From NCBI GenBank assembly GCA_041228285.1, contig CP166133.1:1893380-1957379 (forward strand): DNA of 64,000 bases, read 5' to 3'. A program made the translations under genes and the position numbers. Within the stretch, counting starts at the first letter, position 1. The number at the start of each line of letters is the position of its first letter. The DNA comes from Neisseriaceae bacterium CLB008 (lineage in GTDB: Bacteria; Pseudomonadota; Gammaproteobacteria; Burkholderiales; Neisseriaceae). Positions 53,790-61,988 of the stretch are shown here, one piece after another. The notes under the pieces were generated by a model, which ran no database searches, was not told the DNA's origin, and saw only the letters and a program-made list of their open reading frames with translations.

Positions 53790-53908
53790 AACCCAGACCT
53801 AAAGCTTAAAAGTGAATAAACAAAACTAATCCGTACCATGTGGGCTTAAACAGTTTTACCTTCCTTTTGTTATATGTGCGTTTTGCTTATTTACCTCACC
53901 TTAGGCCA

Positions 53909-54622
53909 TTATTTAACCGCCTCTGCCGATACACCGTCCTTAACCGTGATGAATTGATCACGATGCCAAATACCTATGTGGGCTTTCCTGTCGGTTAAGG
54001 TGCCAAACTTAAGCCTAACGCCCACATCAGGCATCACGTAATAACGTTCATGGCAGATGGTTTGTTCATTTAGGTTAAGCCCCTTGCATGGGCCAAAGGC
54101 CACCACGCGAAACGTGACGTTACCGCGGTTATAAACGGCGCCGTTTTGATATTCATAGCGAAACTGCTCTTGCCTTGGCGCCACCACCAAAATAGTGCCG
54201 ATGCTGGCAGAGGTGGTCGCGGTGGCGGCCTTCGCAGTCTTGGTTAATGCGTCTTCCTGTACCGGATTATCCTGCCAATTTAGCCGATAATAACGCTCTT
54301 GATCGTCCTTAGGTCCATCATAAAAAATACGAAAAATGTCTTTGGCGTTCCCAGGCAAGATCAGATTTGCGGGTGTCGATAAAATCTCTGCCTCTTGCTC
54401 TAGGGGTAAGACAGCGCCACCCTCCATGGGTGAGCTGATGCGCTCAATACGTAAGCTGACCAAACGAGCACCATCAACGGTATTCTCAATCTCCTTAGCC
54501 AACATGGTCTGATCGGCATGAATTAATGACGTAATCTCACCTACGCTGATGGCCTGAGCCACAGGGGTTAAAGCCCATAGTGACAGCAACCCTATAGGCC
54601 ACTCTTTACACCGATGAAGCAT
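53909..54622 (-). CDS. ecpB: ECP/Mat-type pilus chaperone, copy 1
   Basis: A 237-residue periplasmic chaperone with a signal peptide ending PVAQA. It is very similar to copy 2 (FRIFYDGPKDDQERYYRLNW, ILVVAPRQEQFRYEYQNGAV). The start codon follows AGGAGGC. A 119-nt gap separates it from the usher gene. Confidence 0.86.
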   Translation of the reverse strand: MLHRCKEWPIGLLSLWALTPVAQAISVGEITSLIHADQTMLAKEIENTVDGARLVSLRIERISSPMEGGAVLPLEQEAEILSTPANLILPGNAKDIFRIFYDGPKDDQERYYRLNWQDNPVQEDALTKTAKAATATTSASIGTILVVAPRQEQFRYEYQNGAVYNRGNVTFRVVAFGPCKGLNLNEQTICHERYYVMPDVGVRLKFGTLTDRKAHIGIWHRDQFITVKDGVSAEAVK

Positions 54623-54639
54623 AAACTGCCTCCTAAAAC

Positions 54640-54659
54640 TGGGGGGAACACGCCCCCCA
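54640..54659 (-). terminator. Hairpin between ecpA and ecpB, copy 1
   Basis: TGGGGGG and CCCCCCA pair around a 6-nt loop, 17 nt before ecpB and 32 nt after the ecpA stop. It is equivalent in place to the hairpin at 44937-44957, with different sequence. AGTTTTAG follows. Confidence 0.65.
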
Positions 54660-54691
54660 ATTAAGCACCTACGCTGATGCGCTCACGTCGA

Positions 54692-55282
54692 TTAGATGAA
54701 ATCACCCGTCCAAGTGGCCACAAATTGAACGTTGACGTTGCCATCCCATAGGCCATCGGCCAATGCCTGGTAAGCCACAGGGGCATTCCCAGCGGTAGCT
54801 GAAGCAATGCTAAAATTGAATTGACCCAAAGCACTGACACGATCAGCGTTGCTAAAGGCATCACCAGCAGTCAAGGCCGTCAACCCTGTATTCACGCCAT
54901 TAGCAGTGTCAATCATCACCACATCAACGGTTTTAGAAAGATTTTGACCGTTCCATTTCACGCCTACCTCTAAAGTTGAGTCATCAGAAGCGCGTGCCAA
55001 AGTAGCAGAGATGATTTTAGAGGCCAATTTAAAATCAGTGGCGCCCGATTGGCCGGCGATGGTCACGTCAAAGGCACCATCCAAGTTGTTAAAAGCCTGT
55101 TGGCCTTCTGCATAATTAAAGGTCAAAGATTTTAGTGGGGTCACCACCAACATGCTTTGTGTGTCTTTAATCGCTTTTGCATCCCAAGAGGCAATCGCAG
55201 AGGCGGTTCGCTCCGCAGCTTGGGCAACAGAAGCCGTGCCTAATGTTGCAGCTAACAGCACGGCCAGAGTGATTTTCTTCAT
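54692..55282 (-). CDS. ecpA: ECP/Mat-type major pilin, copy 1
   Basis: A 196-residue pilin with signal peptide LTLAVLLA-type start (ITLAVLLAATLGTASVAQAA). It carries the EcpA blocks KDTQSMLVVTPLKSLTFNYA, VVMIDTANGVNTGLTAL and GLWDGNVNVQFVATWTGDF. ATG 55282 follows AAAGGAC; the longer frame upstream is not used. It differs from copy 2 mainly in the middle and before the C-terminal block. Confidence 0.9.
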   Translation of the reverse strand: MKKITLAVLLAATLGTASVAQAAERTASAIASWDAKAIKDTQSMLVVTPLKSLTFNYAEGQQAFNNLDGAFDVTIAGQSGATDFKLASKIISATLARASDDSTLEVGVKWNGQNLSKTVDVVMIDTANGVNTGLTALTAGDAFSNADRVSALGQFNFSIASATAGNAPVAYQALADGLWDGNVNVQFVATWTGDFI

Positions 55283-55390
55283 AAAAAAGTCCTTTAAGTA
55301 CATACATAAAAAATTTAATAACATAGGCCTCATCGACCCACAACGCAGACAACACACGCGACTACCTCTTCTTGCTATGCCCATACAACA

Positions 55391-55732
55391 TCACAAAAAT
55401 TGCGCTTCCAACTGATTCAACGCCTTTTCTAATTCAAACAAGGATTTTCTGCCTAAACGAGGAATTCTTTGGCGTTCAGACTCACTAACCCTTAATAAAT
55501 CTCCGACGGTTTGAAGGCCGTAACCATGCAAAGCCTTTTGTACCCGCCCTGAAACAAACAGCTGAGAGATCAGCGTGGCATCCTTTAACTGTTTATTCTC
55601 TTCTTCATTCAAAATTGCTTTACAGCGGCGCCATTCACGCTTTTGAATATCGAATTCCCATAAGCAGCCATCCTCCGTGAGCGCAAATAGCGCTTTTTCT
55701 ACGCTGACAATTTGAACAATTTTCATCTGCAT
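55391..55732 (-). CDS. Small protein with RNA polymerase alpha-CTD-like domain, copy 1
   Basis: A 113-residue paralogue of the protein at 45676-46008, again first in a pilus operon. N-terminal strands include VEKALFALTEDGCLWEFDIQ. The C-terminal half is GRVQKALHGYGLQTVGDLLR and RIPRLGRKSLFELEKALNQL, close to the alpha-CTD helices. The third codon is also ATG. Conservation of gene order in both operons makes a link to pilus expression likely. Confidence 0.65.
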   Translation of the reverse strand: MQMKIVQIVSVEKALFALTEDGCLWEFDIQKREWRRCKAILNEEENKQLKDATLISQLFVSGRVQKALHGYGLQTVGDLLRVSESERQRIPRLGRKSLFELEKALNQLEAQFL

Positions 55733-56793
55733 TTAACTCTCACAATAAAAATAGCCCACTATTAAATAGATTAAGCCTAAACAGAACAAAAAAATGACCA
55801 ACAAACCCTCGTTTATTGGCCATAAATGCTAAAAACAAATATTTAATTAAAAATAACAACTAATAAACCAGCATTTTTACGTTTCTTTACAAAAAGGCTT
55901 GTGGTAATAAATATGACTTTAGGTTATTATTTCGTTCGTCATTCTGAAGAGTTGCTCGCAATACATTGTAATTATTGAGGGTTTCTTCTGGGCTCAATCA
56001 ATATTGACTCTTCAAATTGTCTTTATGTTGTCATTCAAGAATCGAATCCTGACAATTAACGGCCATTATTTTTCTGCCCCTCCTCTTGGGGTGTCTTAAG
56101 AAAAATCCAGTTGTTAAAAAAACGAGGGTTTAATTAACATTAAATTTATTTTTAATATTAATAATCAATTACTTATAATTTATTTTAAAAATATCAGCAT
56201 GTCCTTATTTAATAAACCCCATACAAAAGCCATGCAGCCACCATTCAAATATCAATTAAATTCAAAATAATCAAAAAGTTAAAAACAAACTGCTTAGATC
56301 CCTGATTTTTTCAACATTCATTAAACAAACCTGCACAATAATCTACTAAACTAGTAAATATACCGTTATACACTTCTGATCTACATACACTTCTGCCCCT
56401 CCCATTCAAGCGTGTCAACGCTATATTGGCCCTGCCTTCTGTACCCCCCGAACATTATGCCAAACAAATACCAATCCATTAAACTGATTTGATTCTGCCT
56501 CCCACCACAAAATGCATAGACTCTATAATCTTTGAACTGGCCGCTGTCTATCCATGACCGATCACTGCCACCAAATCAGGCCGCGACCCAAGCCTGTCTC
56601 AAAGTAAGGCTATGTAAAACATGACACGCTTACTGGGTCAGGAGCCCTGTCTCAACAGCCAACAAAGAACAACAACCTCAACTCAAATCGGCCTATTAAA
56701 CGTCTATATCTCACTTAAAGACCATTGTTTCCTTTGTTTTTTAGACAATCGGCATTATCATGAACACACTCTATAAATAAATGGATCCGTGCC
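55733..56793. other. Long AT-rich region between pilus operon 1 and the CDF gene
   Basis: About 1.06 kb without a supported ORF. It must contain the promoter of pilus operon 1 on the left and that of the CDF gene on the right. A 12-nt sequence TTCTGCCCCTCC occurs twice (56075 and 56390 regions). A CCCC-GGGG hairpin lies near 56085. The length and composition are like those of regulatory regions of phase- or silencer-controlled surface genes, but no specific site is identified. Confidence 0.4.
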
Positions 56794-57687
56794 ATGTCCC
56801 ATGATCACGATCATGATGTCAGCGCCCTACCTGAGTCTCGCTTACGCCTAGCGCTCATGCTCACGGGTTCATTCATGCTGATTGAACTCATAGGGGGTTA
56901 CCTTACCGGCAGCCTCGCCTTAATTTCTGACGCCATGCACATGCTGACCGACAGCATTGCGCTTTTATTGGCCTTAATCGCCATTCATGCGGGGCGTAAA
57001 GCGGCCGACCTATTGCGCACCTATGGCTATACACGCTTTGAAATTTTAGCGGCTGCACTCAATGCTCTGATTCTCTTAGGCGTGGCGTTTTATATTTTGT
57101 ATGAAGCCATCAAACGCCTGTCCACCCCACAAGACATTCAGTCTATAGGGATGATGGTCGTCGCCATTGCGGGCTTAATCATCAATTTAATTTCGATGCG
57201 CCTACTCACTCAGGCAAAAGACGACAGCCTCAACGTTAAAGGCGCCTATTTAGAAGTCTGGGCAGACATGCTCGGCTCTGTTGCAGTGATTGTCGGCGCC
57301 CTGATTATTTGGCTGACCGGATGGCAGTGGGTCGATTCCGTATTGGCCGTGATCATTGGCTTTATGGTGTTTCCGCGGACGTGGACTTTATTGAAGGCGT
57401 GTTTGAATTTACTCTTAGAAGGTGTACCTCCGGGGATGAGCGTCGCGGACGTAGAGGCCACAATGATGGGCACCAATGGCGTGGCTCAAGTTCATGATTT
57501 ACACCTATGGGCGCTGACCCAAAATAAGCCCATGTTAACCGCCCATATCGTGTTAGAACCTCTGGCCGACCACGAACAAGTTCGCCGCGCCATTGAAGCC
57601 AAGCTGCAGGCCGACTTTAAATTAACGCATACGACCTTACAGATGGAGCAAGAAAATCGAGAGCCGGTTGAACATTTAGACCATTGA
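56794..57687 (+). CDS. Cation diffusion facilitator (CzcD/ZitB-like)
   Basis: A 297-residue inner-membrane metal:proton antiporter with about six helices and a cytoplasmic C-terminal domain. The N-terminus is His/Asp-rich (MSHDHDHD). The transmembrane metal site has DAMHMLTDS on helix 2; on helix 5 the usual HxxxD is ExxxD here (LEVWADMLGS), so metal choice may differ from typical zinc exporters. LHLWALTQNKPMLTAHI is the C-terminal family block. Zinc, cobalt or another divalent metal is exported. Confidence 0.9.
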   Translation: MSHDHDHDVSALPESRLRLALMLTGSFMLIELIGGYLTGSLALISDAMHMLTDSIALLLALIAIHAGRKAADLLRTYGYTRFEILAAALNALILLGVAFYILYEAIKRLSTPQDIQSIGMMVVAIAGLIINLISMRLLTQAKDDSLNVKGAYLEVWADMLGSVAVIVGALIIWLTGWQWVDSVLAVIIGFMVFPRTWTLLKACLNLLLEGVPPGMSVADVEATMMGTNGVAQVHDLHLWALTQNKPMLTAHIVLEPLADHEQVRRAIEAKLQADFKLTHTTLQMEQENREPVEHLDH

Positions 57688-57783
57688 ACCAATTAGCTAG
57701 GGCCTAAGTCAGAGTACCAGGACCACCATACCAATTAAGTATCCATTACACATAACCCTCTTTTTATAGTTAAAGGATTATCC

Positions 57784-58338
57784 ATGAGTACCTACCGCAT
57801 TGCAGTGATTGTCGGCAGCCTACGCCAAGACTCCTACAACCGCCAAGTTGCGACCGCTTTATTAAAGCTATTGCCGTCGCACTTTGAAGCCGAAATCGTT
57901 GAAATTGGCCAATTACCTCTATACAACCAAGATGCCGATGCCAACGTCCCTAGCGTGGTCATGGCGTTTAAAAATCAAATTGCCGCTGCCGATGCGGTCA
58001 TTGTGGTGACGCCTGAATACAATCGCGGCATTCCCGCCCCACTAAAGAATGCCCTAGACCAGGGCTCACGTCCTTGGGGGCAAAATTCTTGGCAAGGTAA
58101 GCCAGCAGGCCTATTAGGTGTGTCAACCGGTAATATTGGCACCGCAGTAGCCCAGCAACAATTGCGAGGCGTATTCTCATTCCTAGACATGCGCACCCTA
58201 CATCAGCCAGAAATGTTCCTAAAATGGGAAGACGGCATGGTGGATGCACACGGCGTATTTAGCGATCGCAGCGCCAAATTTGTCGGCAAATGGGTAGCGG
58301 CCTTTACCACTTGGGTCGAAACCCAATCCGGTAAATAA
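57784..58338 (+). CDS. NADPH-dependent FMN reductase family protein
   Basis: A 184-residue flavodoxin-fold protein. AVIVGSLRQDSYNRQVA binds the FMN phosphate, TPEYNRGIPAPLKNALDQGSR is the family signature, and LGVSTGNIGTAVAQQQLR follows. Relatives reduce quinones, chromate or azo dyes and limit oxidative damage. AAAGGA precedes the ATG. It lies 96 nt after the CDF gene and may be co-transcribed. Confidence 0.9.
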   Translation: MSTYRIAVIVGSLRQDSYNRQVATALLKLLPSHFEAEIVEIGQLPLYNQDADANVPSVVMAFKNQIAAADAVIVVTPEYNRGIPAPLKNALDQGSRPWGQNSWQGKPAGLLGVSTGNIGTAVAQQQLRGVFSFLDMRTLHQPEMFLKWEDGMVDAHGVFSDRSAKFVGKWVAAFTTWVETQSGK

Positions 58339-58354
58339 ACCCACTGATGAAATC

Positions 58355-58394
58355 AATCAGGCCTCTTCTTGAACATATAGGAAGAGGCCTGATT
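58355..58394. terminator. Bidirectional terminator
   Basis: AATCAGGCCTCTTC (58355-58368) and GAAGAGGCCTGATT (58381-58394) form a perfect 14-bp stem between two convergent genes. Confidence 0.88.
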
Positions 58395-58412
58395 ATTTAA
58401 GACGTTCAAACA

Positions 58413-59336
58413 TCAAGGTGTCAACGCCAAACCATAAGCAATGAGATGATCATGTTCATAAGGGGCATCCTCCGCAGGATATCTTAAGCCTGCTACGCCT
58501 TGAGACTGAGCCATCGACCAAATCAAACTTTCGCCCGCAGGCAATACGTCTAATTCTTGAGCATAAACAGGATCTTGATAAGCAGTGTCGCTGTCGATGA
58601 AGCGCCAGTTTTTCTGTCGCAATGCCGCCACCACAGCATCGAGGTAGGCGGCATTAATATGATTGACGTGCAGCAGCAAGACATGCTTAGGTGAATAACC
58701 CAAGGTTTGATGTGCTAATGCATCGTAATAATCGGCCCGAGCGACTATGTGGGCCACATAGGCCTGTTTTAGCTTAGCCAACGAAGCATCATCGCCGTTT
58801 GCCGTATAGCGTCGAAAAAGCTGGTTATAATACCAATCGCTGGCATCAATGGTGACGGCGCCTGATTGATAGCCATGTGACCGTAGCCATGCCCTTACCC
58901 CATCCCGTTTGAGCGCCGTATCGCCCTCTTTTAAATAGGGAAACCGATAGCGCGCCACCCAGCCATGCATGGTTTTTAGTCGTTCATCAGCCTTAGCCAT
59001 ACTGTGCAAATAATCAGCTAAGCTCACCTCTGCCTTATTTAAATTCGTGTGCTGTGCACTGTGATTGCCTATCCTATGGCCCGCCTTCCCCCACTCGGCC
59101 ACCAAGGCCAACCCGGCTTCATCGCTACCAGTTTTGGCTAAAGAGGGGTACATAATCGCCTGAATCTGCTGTAGGGCCAGTTGATCCAAGAGGCTCTGGT
59201 TTACTTGTGCGGCATCAGCCATTATGGCTGGATTAACCCCATCATCAAAGCTTAAAGCCAACTCCTTAGCCGCAACTAAAGAGACACTGGCCATGAATAT
59301 CAGGCCGAAACACACTGACCGTATCAAGATCGACAC
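58413..59336 (-). CDS. Exported polysaccharide deacetylase (NodB homology)
   Basis: A 307-residue protein with an N-terminal signal peptide (SVCFGLIFMASVSLVAA). The NodB domain has motif 1 SFDDG (Asp31, Asp32), motif 2 HRIGNHSAQH and motif 3 RYRFPYL, together giving the Asp-His-His metal site. A later LLLHVNHINA resembles motif 5. It would remove acetyl groups from peptidoglycan or another glycan in the periplasm. The substrate is unknown. Confidence 0.85.
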   Translation of the reverse strand: MSILIRSVCFGLIFMASVSLVAAKELALSFDDGVNPAIMADAAQVNQSLLDQLALQQIQAIMYPSLAKTGSDEAGLALVAEWGKAGHRIGNHSAQHTNLNKAEVSLADYLHSMAKADERLKTMHGWVARYRFPYLKEGDTALKRDGVRAWLRSHGYQSGAVTIDASDWYYNQLFRRYTANGDDASLAKLKQAYVAHIVARADYYDALAHQTLGYSPKHVLLLHVNHINAAYLDAVVAALRQKNWRFIDSDTAYQDPVYAQELDVLPAGESLIWSMAQSQGVAGLRYPAEDAPYEHDHLIAYGLALTP

Positions 59337-59417
59337 CTTTCAAAAAATTGTTTAAAACGCAAGCATCATACTCTACAGCCAGGGTCAATGGACAACCGCT
59401 CTGGTTAACGCCCTAGC

Positions 59418-60554
59418 CTAGCGATTAAACCTAAGCACTAAAAACCCACTTAAGCCAGCCAATATAGAGCCTAAGAACACCCCAATTTTGCTTAAGTCTT
59501 GCAGCTGTGGATCGGTAAAGGCCAAAAGACTAATGAATAAACTCATGGTAAAGCCCACACCACACAATAATGAAACACCATATACCTGCCGCCAACTGGC
59601 GCCTTCTGGCCGTGCCAGCCAACCTAGCTTAGCACCCAGATAGACGACGGCAAAAATGCCCACTTGCTTACCCACAAATAAGCCAGTCGCGATGCCCAAC
59701 ACAACGGGATGACTGAGCTGCTGCCAGCTAAAGCCAGCAAAAGACACGCCGGCGTTGGCGAAGCCAAAAATGGGAATGACCCCGAAAGCGACCCACTTGG
59801 TTAAACCATGTTCCCAGACCAAGAGCGGCGCTGCATCGGGAGAAGATAAACCAGCTACCCGTAATGGAATGGTTAAGGCCAAAGCCACGCCGGCTAATGT
59901 GGCATGTAGGCCTGATTGCAACACCAGCCACCACAACAGTAAGCCCAGTAACGCATAAGGCCAGGTTTGGGTGACGCCGCGACGGTTAAAGGCGATCAGG
60001 ATCAGTAGCACCGCCGCTGCGGCCAATAGATAGGCTGCCTGAAGTGAGGCCGTATAAAACACGGCAATGATCACAATGGCGGCAAGGTCATCAATGATTG
60101 CAAGGGCGGTTAAAAAAACTTTGATGGAATTAGGGACTCTATCCCCTAATAAGGCCAAAATGCCTAAAGCAAAAGCAATGTCGGTAGCGGTTGGAATCGC
60201 CCAGCCACGCGTTAGATCCGTGCCCAAGCCCACCCATAGAATATAAATCAACGCCGGCAGCAATAAACCGCCTAAAGCCGCGGCCCCCGGCAATAGACGC
60301 TGCTTCATGGTCGCCAATTCACCGCTTAAAAACTCTCTTTTAACTTCCAAACCCACGTACAGGAAAAACAGTGCCATCAAACCATCATTCACCCAGTGCA
60401 ATAAAGACAGGCCGGCAAAATATTGATTTAATAGCTGAAAATAAGCGGCCGCATAAGGGCTATTGGCCAATAACAGCCCCAACAGCGCCGCTACAATGAG
60501 TAAAATACCCGTAGCTGATTCTTGTGCAAAAAACGATTTAATCGTGACATACAT
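59418..60554 (-). CDS. nhaA: Na+/H+ antiporter NhaA
   Basis: A 378-residue inner-membrane antiporter with about twelve helices. IIDDLAAIVIIAVFYT contains the Asp pair equivalent to E. coli Asp163/Asp164. YVGLEVKREFLSGEL and IPTATDIAFALGILALLG are family blocks. It exports sodium for protons at alkaline pH. No nhaR gene is adjacent. Confidence 0.96.
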   Translation of the reverse strand: MYVTIKSFFAQESATGILLIVAALLGLLLANSPYAAAYFQLLNQYFAGLSLLHWVNDGLMALFFLYVGLEVKREFLSGELATMKQRLLPGAAALGGLLLPALIYILWVGLGTDLTRGWAIPTATDIAFALGILALLGDRVPNSIKVFLTALAIIDDLAAIVIIAVFYTASLQAAYLLAAAAVLLILIAFNRRGVTQTWPYALLGLLLWWLVLQSGLHATLAGVALALTIPLRVAGLSSPDAAPLLVWEHGLTKWVAFGVIPIFGFANAGVSFAGFSWQQLSHPVVLGIATGLFVGKQVGIFAVVYLGAKLGWLARPEGASWRQVYGVSLLCGVGFTMSLFISLLAFTDPQLQDLSKIGVFLGSILAGLSGFLVLRFNR

Positions 60555-61070
60555 AGGCGCCCCTTGTGTAGAAATTATGGTTATTGTTTGTACCTGATGG
60601 CAGATACACCACTATAAGTCTATGAAAATCAAACTTAGTTTCCGACTTAACGCCGATTCTCAACGAAAATATGGCCAGCACTCAAAATCAGCCATCCCCC
60701 CCCCTTTACGACAATAAAATCAGACGTCTTTGCGTAGATCAACCATGGCTTGCCCTGTAGCTATTCAGTACGTTCTTTTAATGGTGACGACGATTATCGC
60801 TAGGCGTCGGGCGAATCGAGGCCTGGATCGGTTTTAATCGCGGATGTGGGGGTGTCAAAAGATAGATTAAAAATGGTGGATAAGCTTAGCTTGCCCCTTA
60901 CAAAATGGCCTCTGGCTCTGTACTTAAACAGCATGGTCTATGATGATCTTTAACCTTAAGTCAATCTAAGCAACATGAATGTTAATCATGCAAATCGACC
61001 TTAACTTTCATACGTTTGCAGATAGCTTTAGGCTATACTCAACCTCACCTAATCCATCAAGAGTCACAGC
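60555..61070. other. Divergent region between nhaA and the ankyrin gene
   Basis: 516 nt without a supported ORF. A TATACT hexamer at 61034-61039 may be the -10 element of the ankyrin gene. A C9 homopolymer lies near 60697. Nothing else is recognised. Confidence 0.4.
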
Positions 61071-61793
61071 ATGCTTAAAAAAATCGCCCTCATCACCACC
61101 CTCGCCGCCTTTAGCCTACCCACACTAGCCAATGAGCCTACGCAGGCTAAGTTTCGATTCAGCGCAGAACAAATGCACGACATCGCCAATGAAAAAAAGC
61201 TGTCGCACCGTATTTTTTACGCCAAGCCCTCTATTGGGCCAGATGCGGCTTGGTTTGATGCAGTAAAGCAAGGCAACTTAAACTTGGTCAAAGAAATGCT
61301 GGCGCAAGGCCAAAACATTGAAGCTAAAGACAGCGGCAGCCTAGACCAAACGGCTTTAGGCTGGGCAGCATTTATCGGCTACGAAGACTTATTTGATTAT
61401 TTAGTTGCCCAAGGCGCCAATCTTTGGGCAACAGATAAGGGCGATGTGTATCACGTGCTGAAATCAGCAGCATTAGGCAAAAACGCCAACATCGTCAAAA
61501 AGGCGCACACCTTATTAAAAGGCCAATACGACCTCAATGACGTCAGCTATGAAGATGATGGCGAAAGCTTGGTCATGGTTGCCGCCAGCAACAACCGTCT
61601 TGAGGTGGTTCAATACTTCATTGCACAAGGCGTCGACTTGAATAAGGTGACCACCATTCAAGACCCTAAACGTTTCTCTTACAACCACAGTGCGCTTTCT
61701 TACGCCTGCCAAGGAGGTTATAGCGACATGCAGCAGCTATTGATTGCCAACGGCGCCATCAATCACCGTACGGGTAAAGCCAGCTGCGTTTAA
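61071..61793 (+). CDS. Periplasmic ankyrin-repeat protein
   Basis: A 240-residue exported protein with a signal peptide (IALITTLAAFSLPTLA). At least three to four ankyrin repeats follow: WFDAVKQGNLNLVKEMLAQG, TALGWAAFIGYEDLFDYLVA, LVMVAASNNRLEVVQYFIAQ and SALSYACQGGYSDMQQLLIA. It has a protein-binding role in the periplasm. Some relatives next to catalase genes protect against oxidative stress, but no such gene is adjacent here. Confidence 0.87.
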   Translation: MLKKIALITTLAAFSLPTLANEPTQAKFRFSAEQMHDIANEKKLSHRIFYAKPSIGPDAAWFDAVKQGNLNLVKEMLAQGQNIEAKDSGSLDQTALGWAAFIGYEDLFDYLVAQGANLWATDKGDVYHVLKSAALGKNANIVKKAHTLLKGQYDLNDVSYEDDGESLVMVAASNNRLEVVQYFIAQGVDLNKVTTIQDPKRFSYNHSALSYACQGGYSDMQQLLIANGAINHRTGKASCV

Positions 61794-61949
61794 GGCCTGT
61801 GAACTGAACGGCTCTATCTATTTTCAGCCAAGCAAGCTTTTGATGAAGCATTGGCACCGATTTCCATCCAGCACAATATCTTTATTGCATACACCGTCAC
61901 ACCGTATGCGCTTGATTTCAATCTCGTCTCCTACCTTATGGCCGTCATT

Positions 61950-61974
61950 AAAAATGCGGCCACTAGGGCCGCAT
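61950..61974 (-). terminator. Terminator of the TonB-dependent receptor gene
   Basis: ATGCGGCC and GGCCGCAT (61954-61961 and 61967-61974) form a stem; on the minus strand T5 follows. Confidence 0.85.
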
Positions 61975-61988
61975 CGATGACATCACAG

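Noticed and set aside
60030-60042. A DNA-uptake-sequence-like 12-mer AGGCTGCCTGAA in nhaA
   Set aside because: It resembles a neisserial DUS dialect but I found only one copy, and real uptake sequences recur many times per window.
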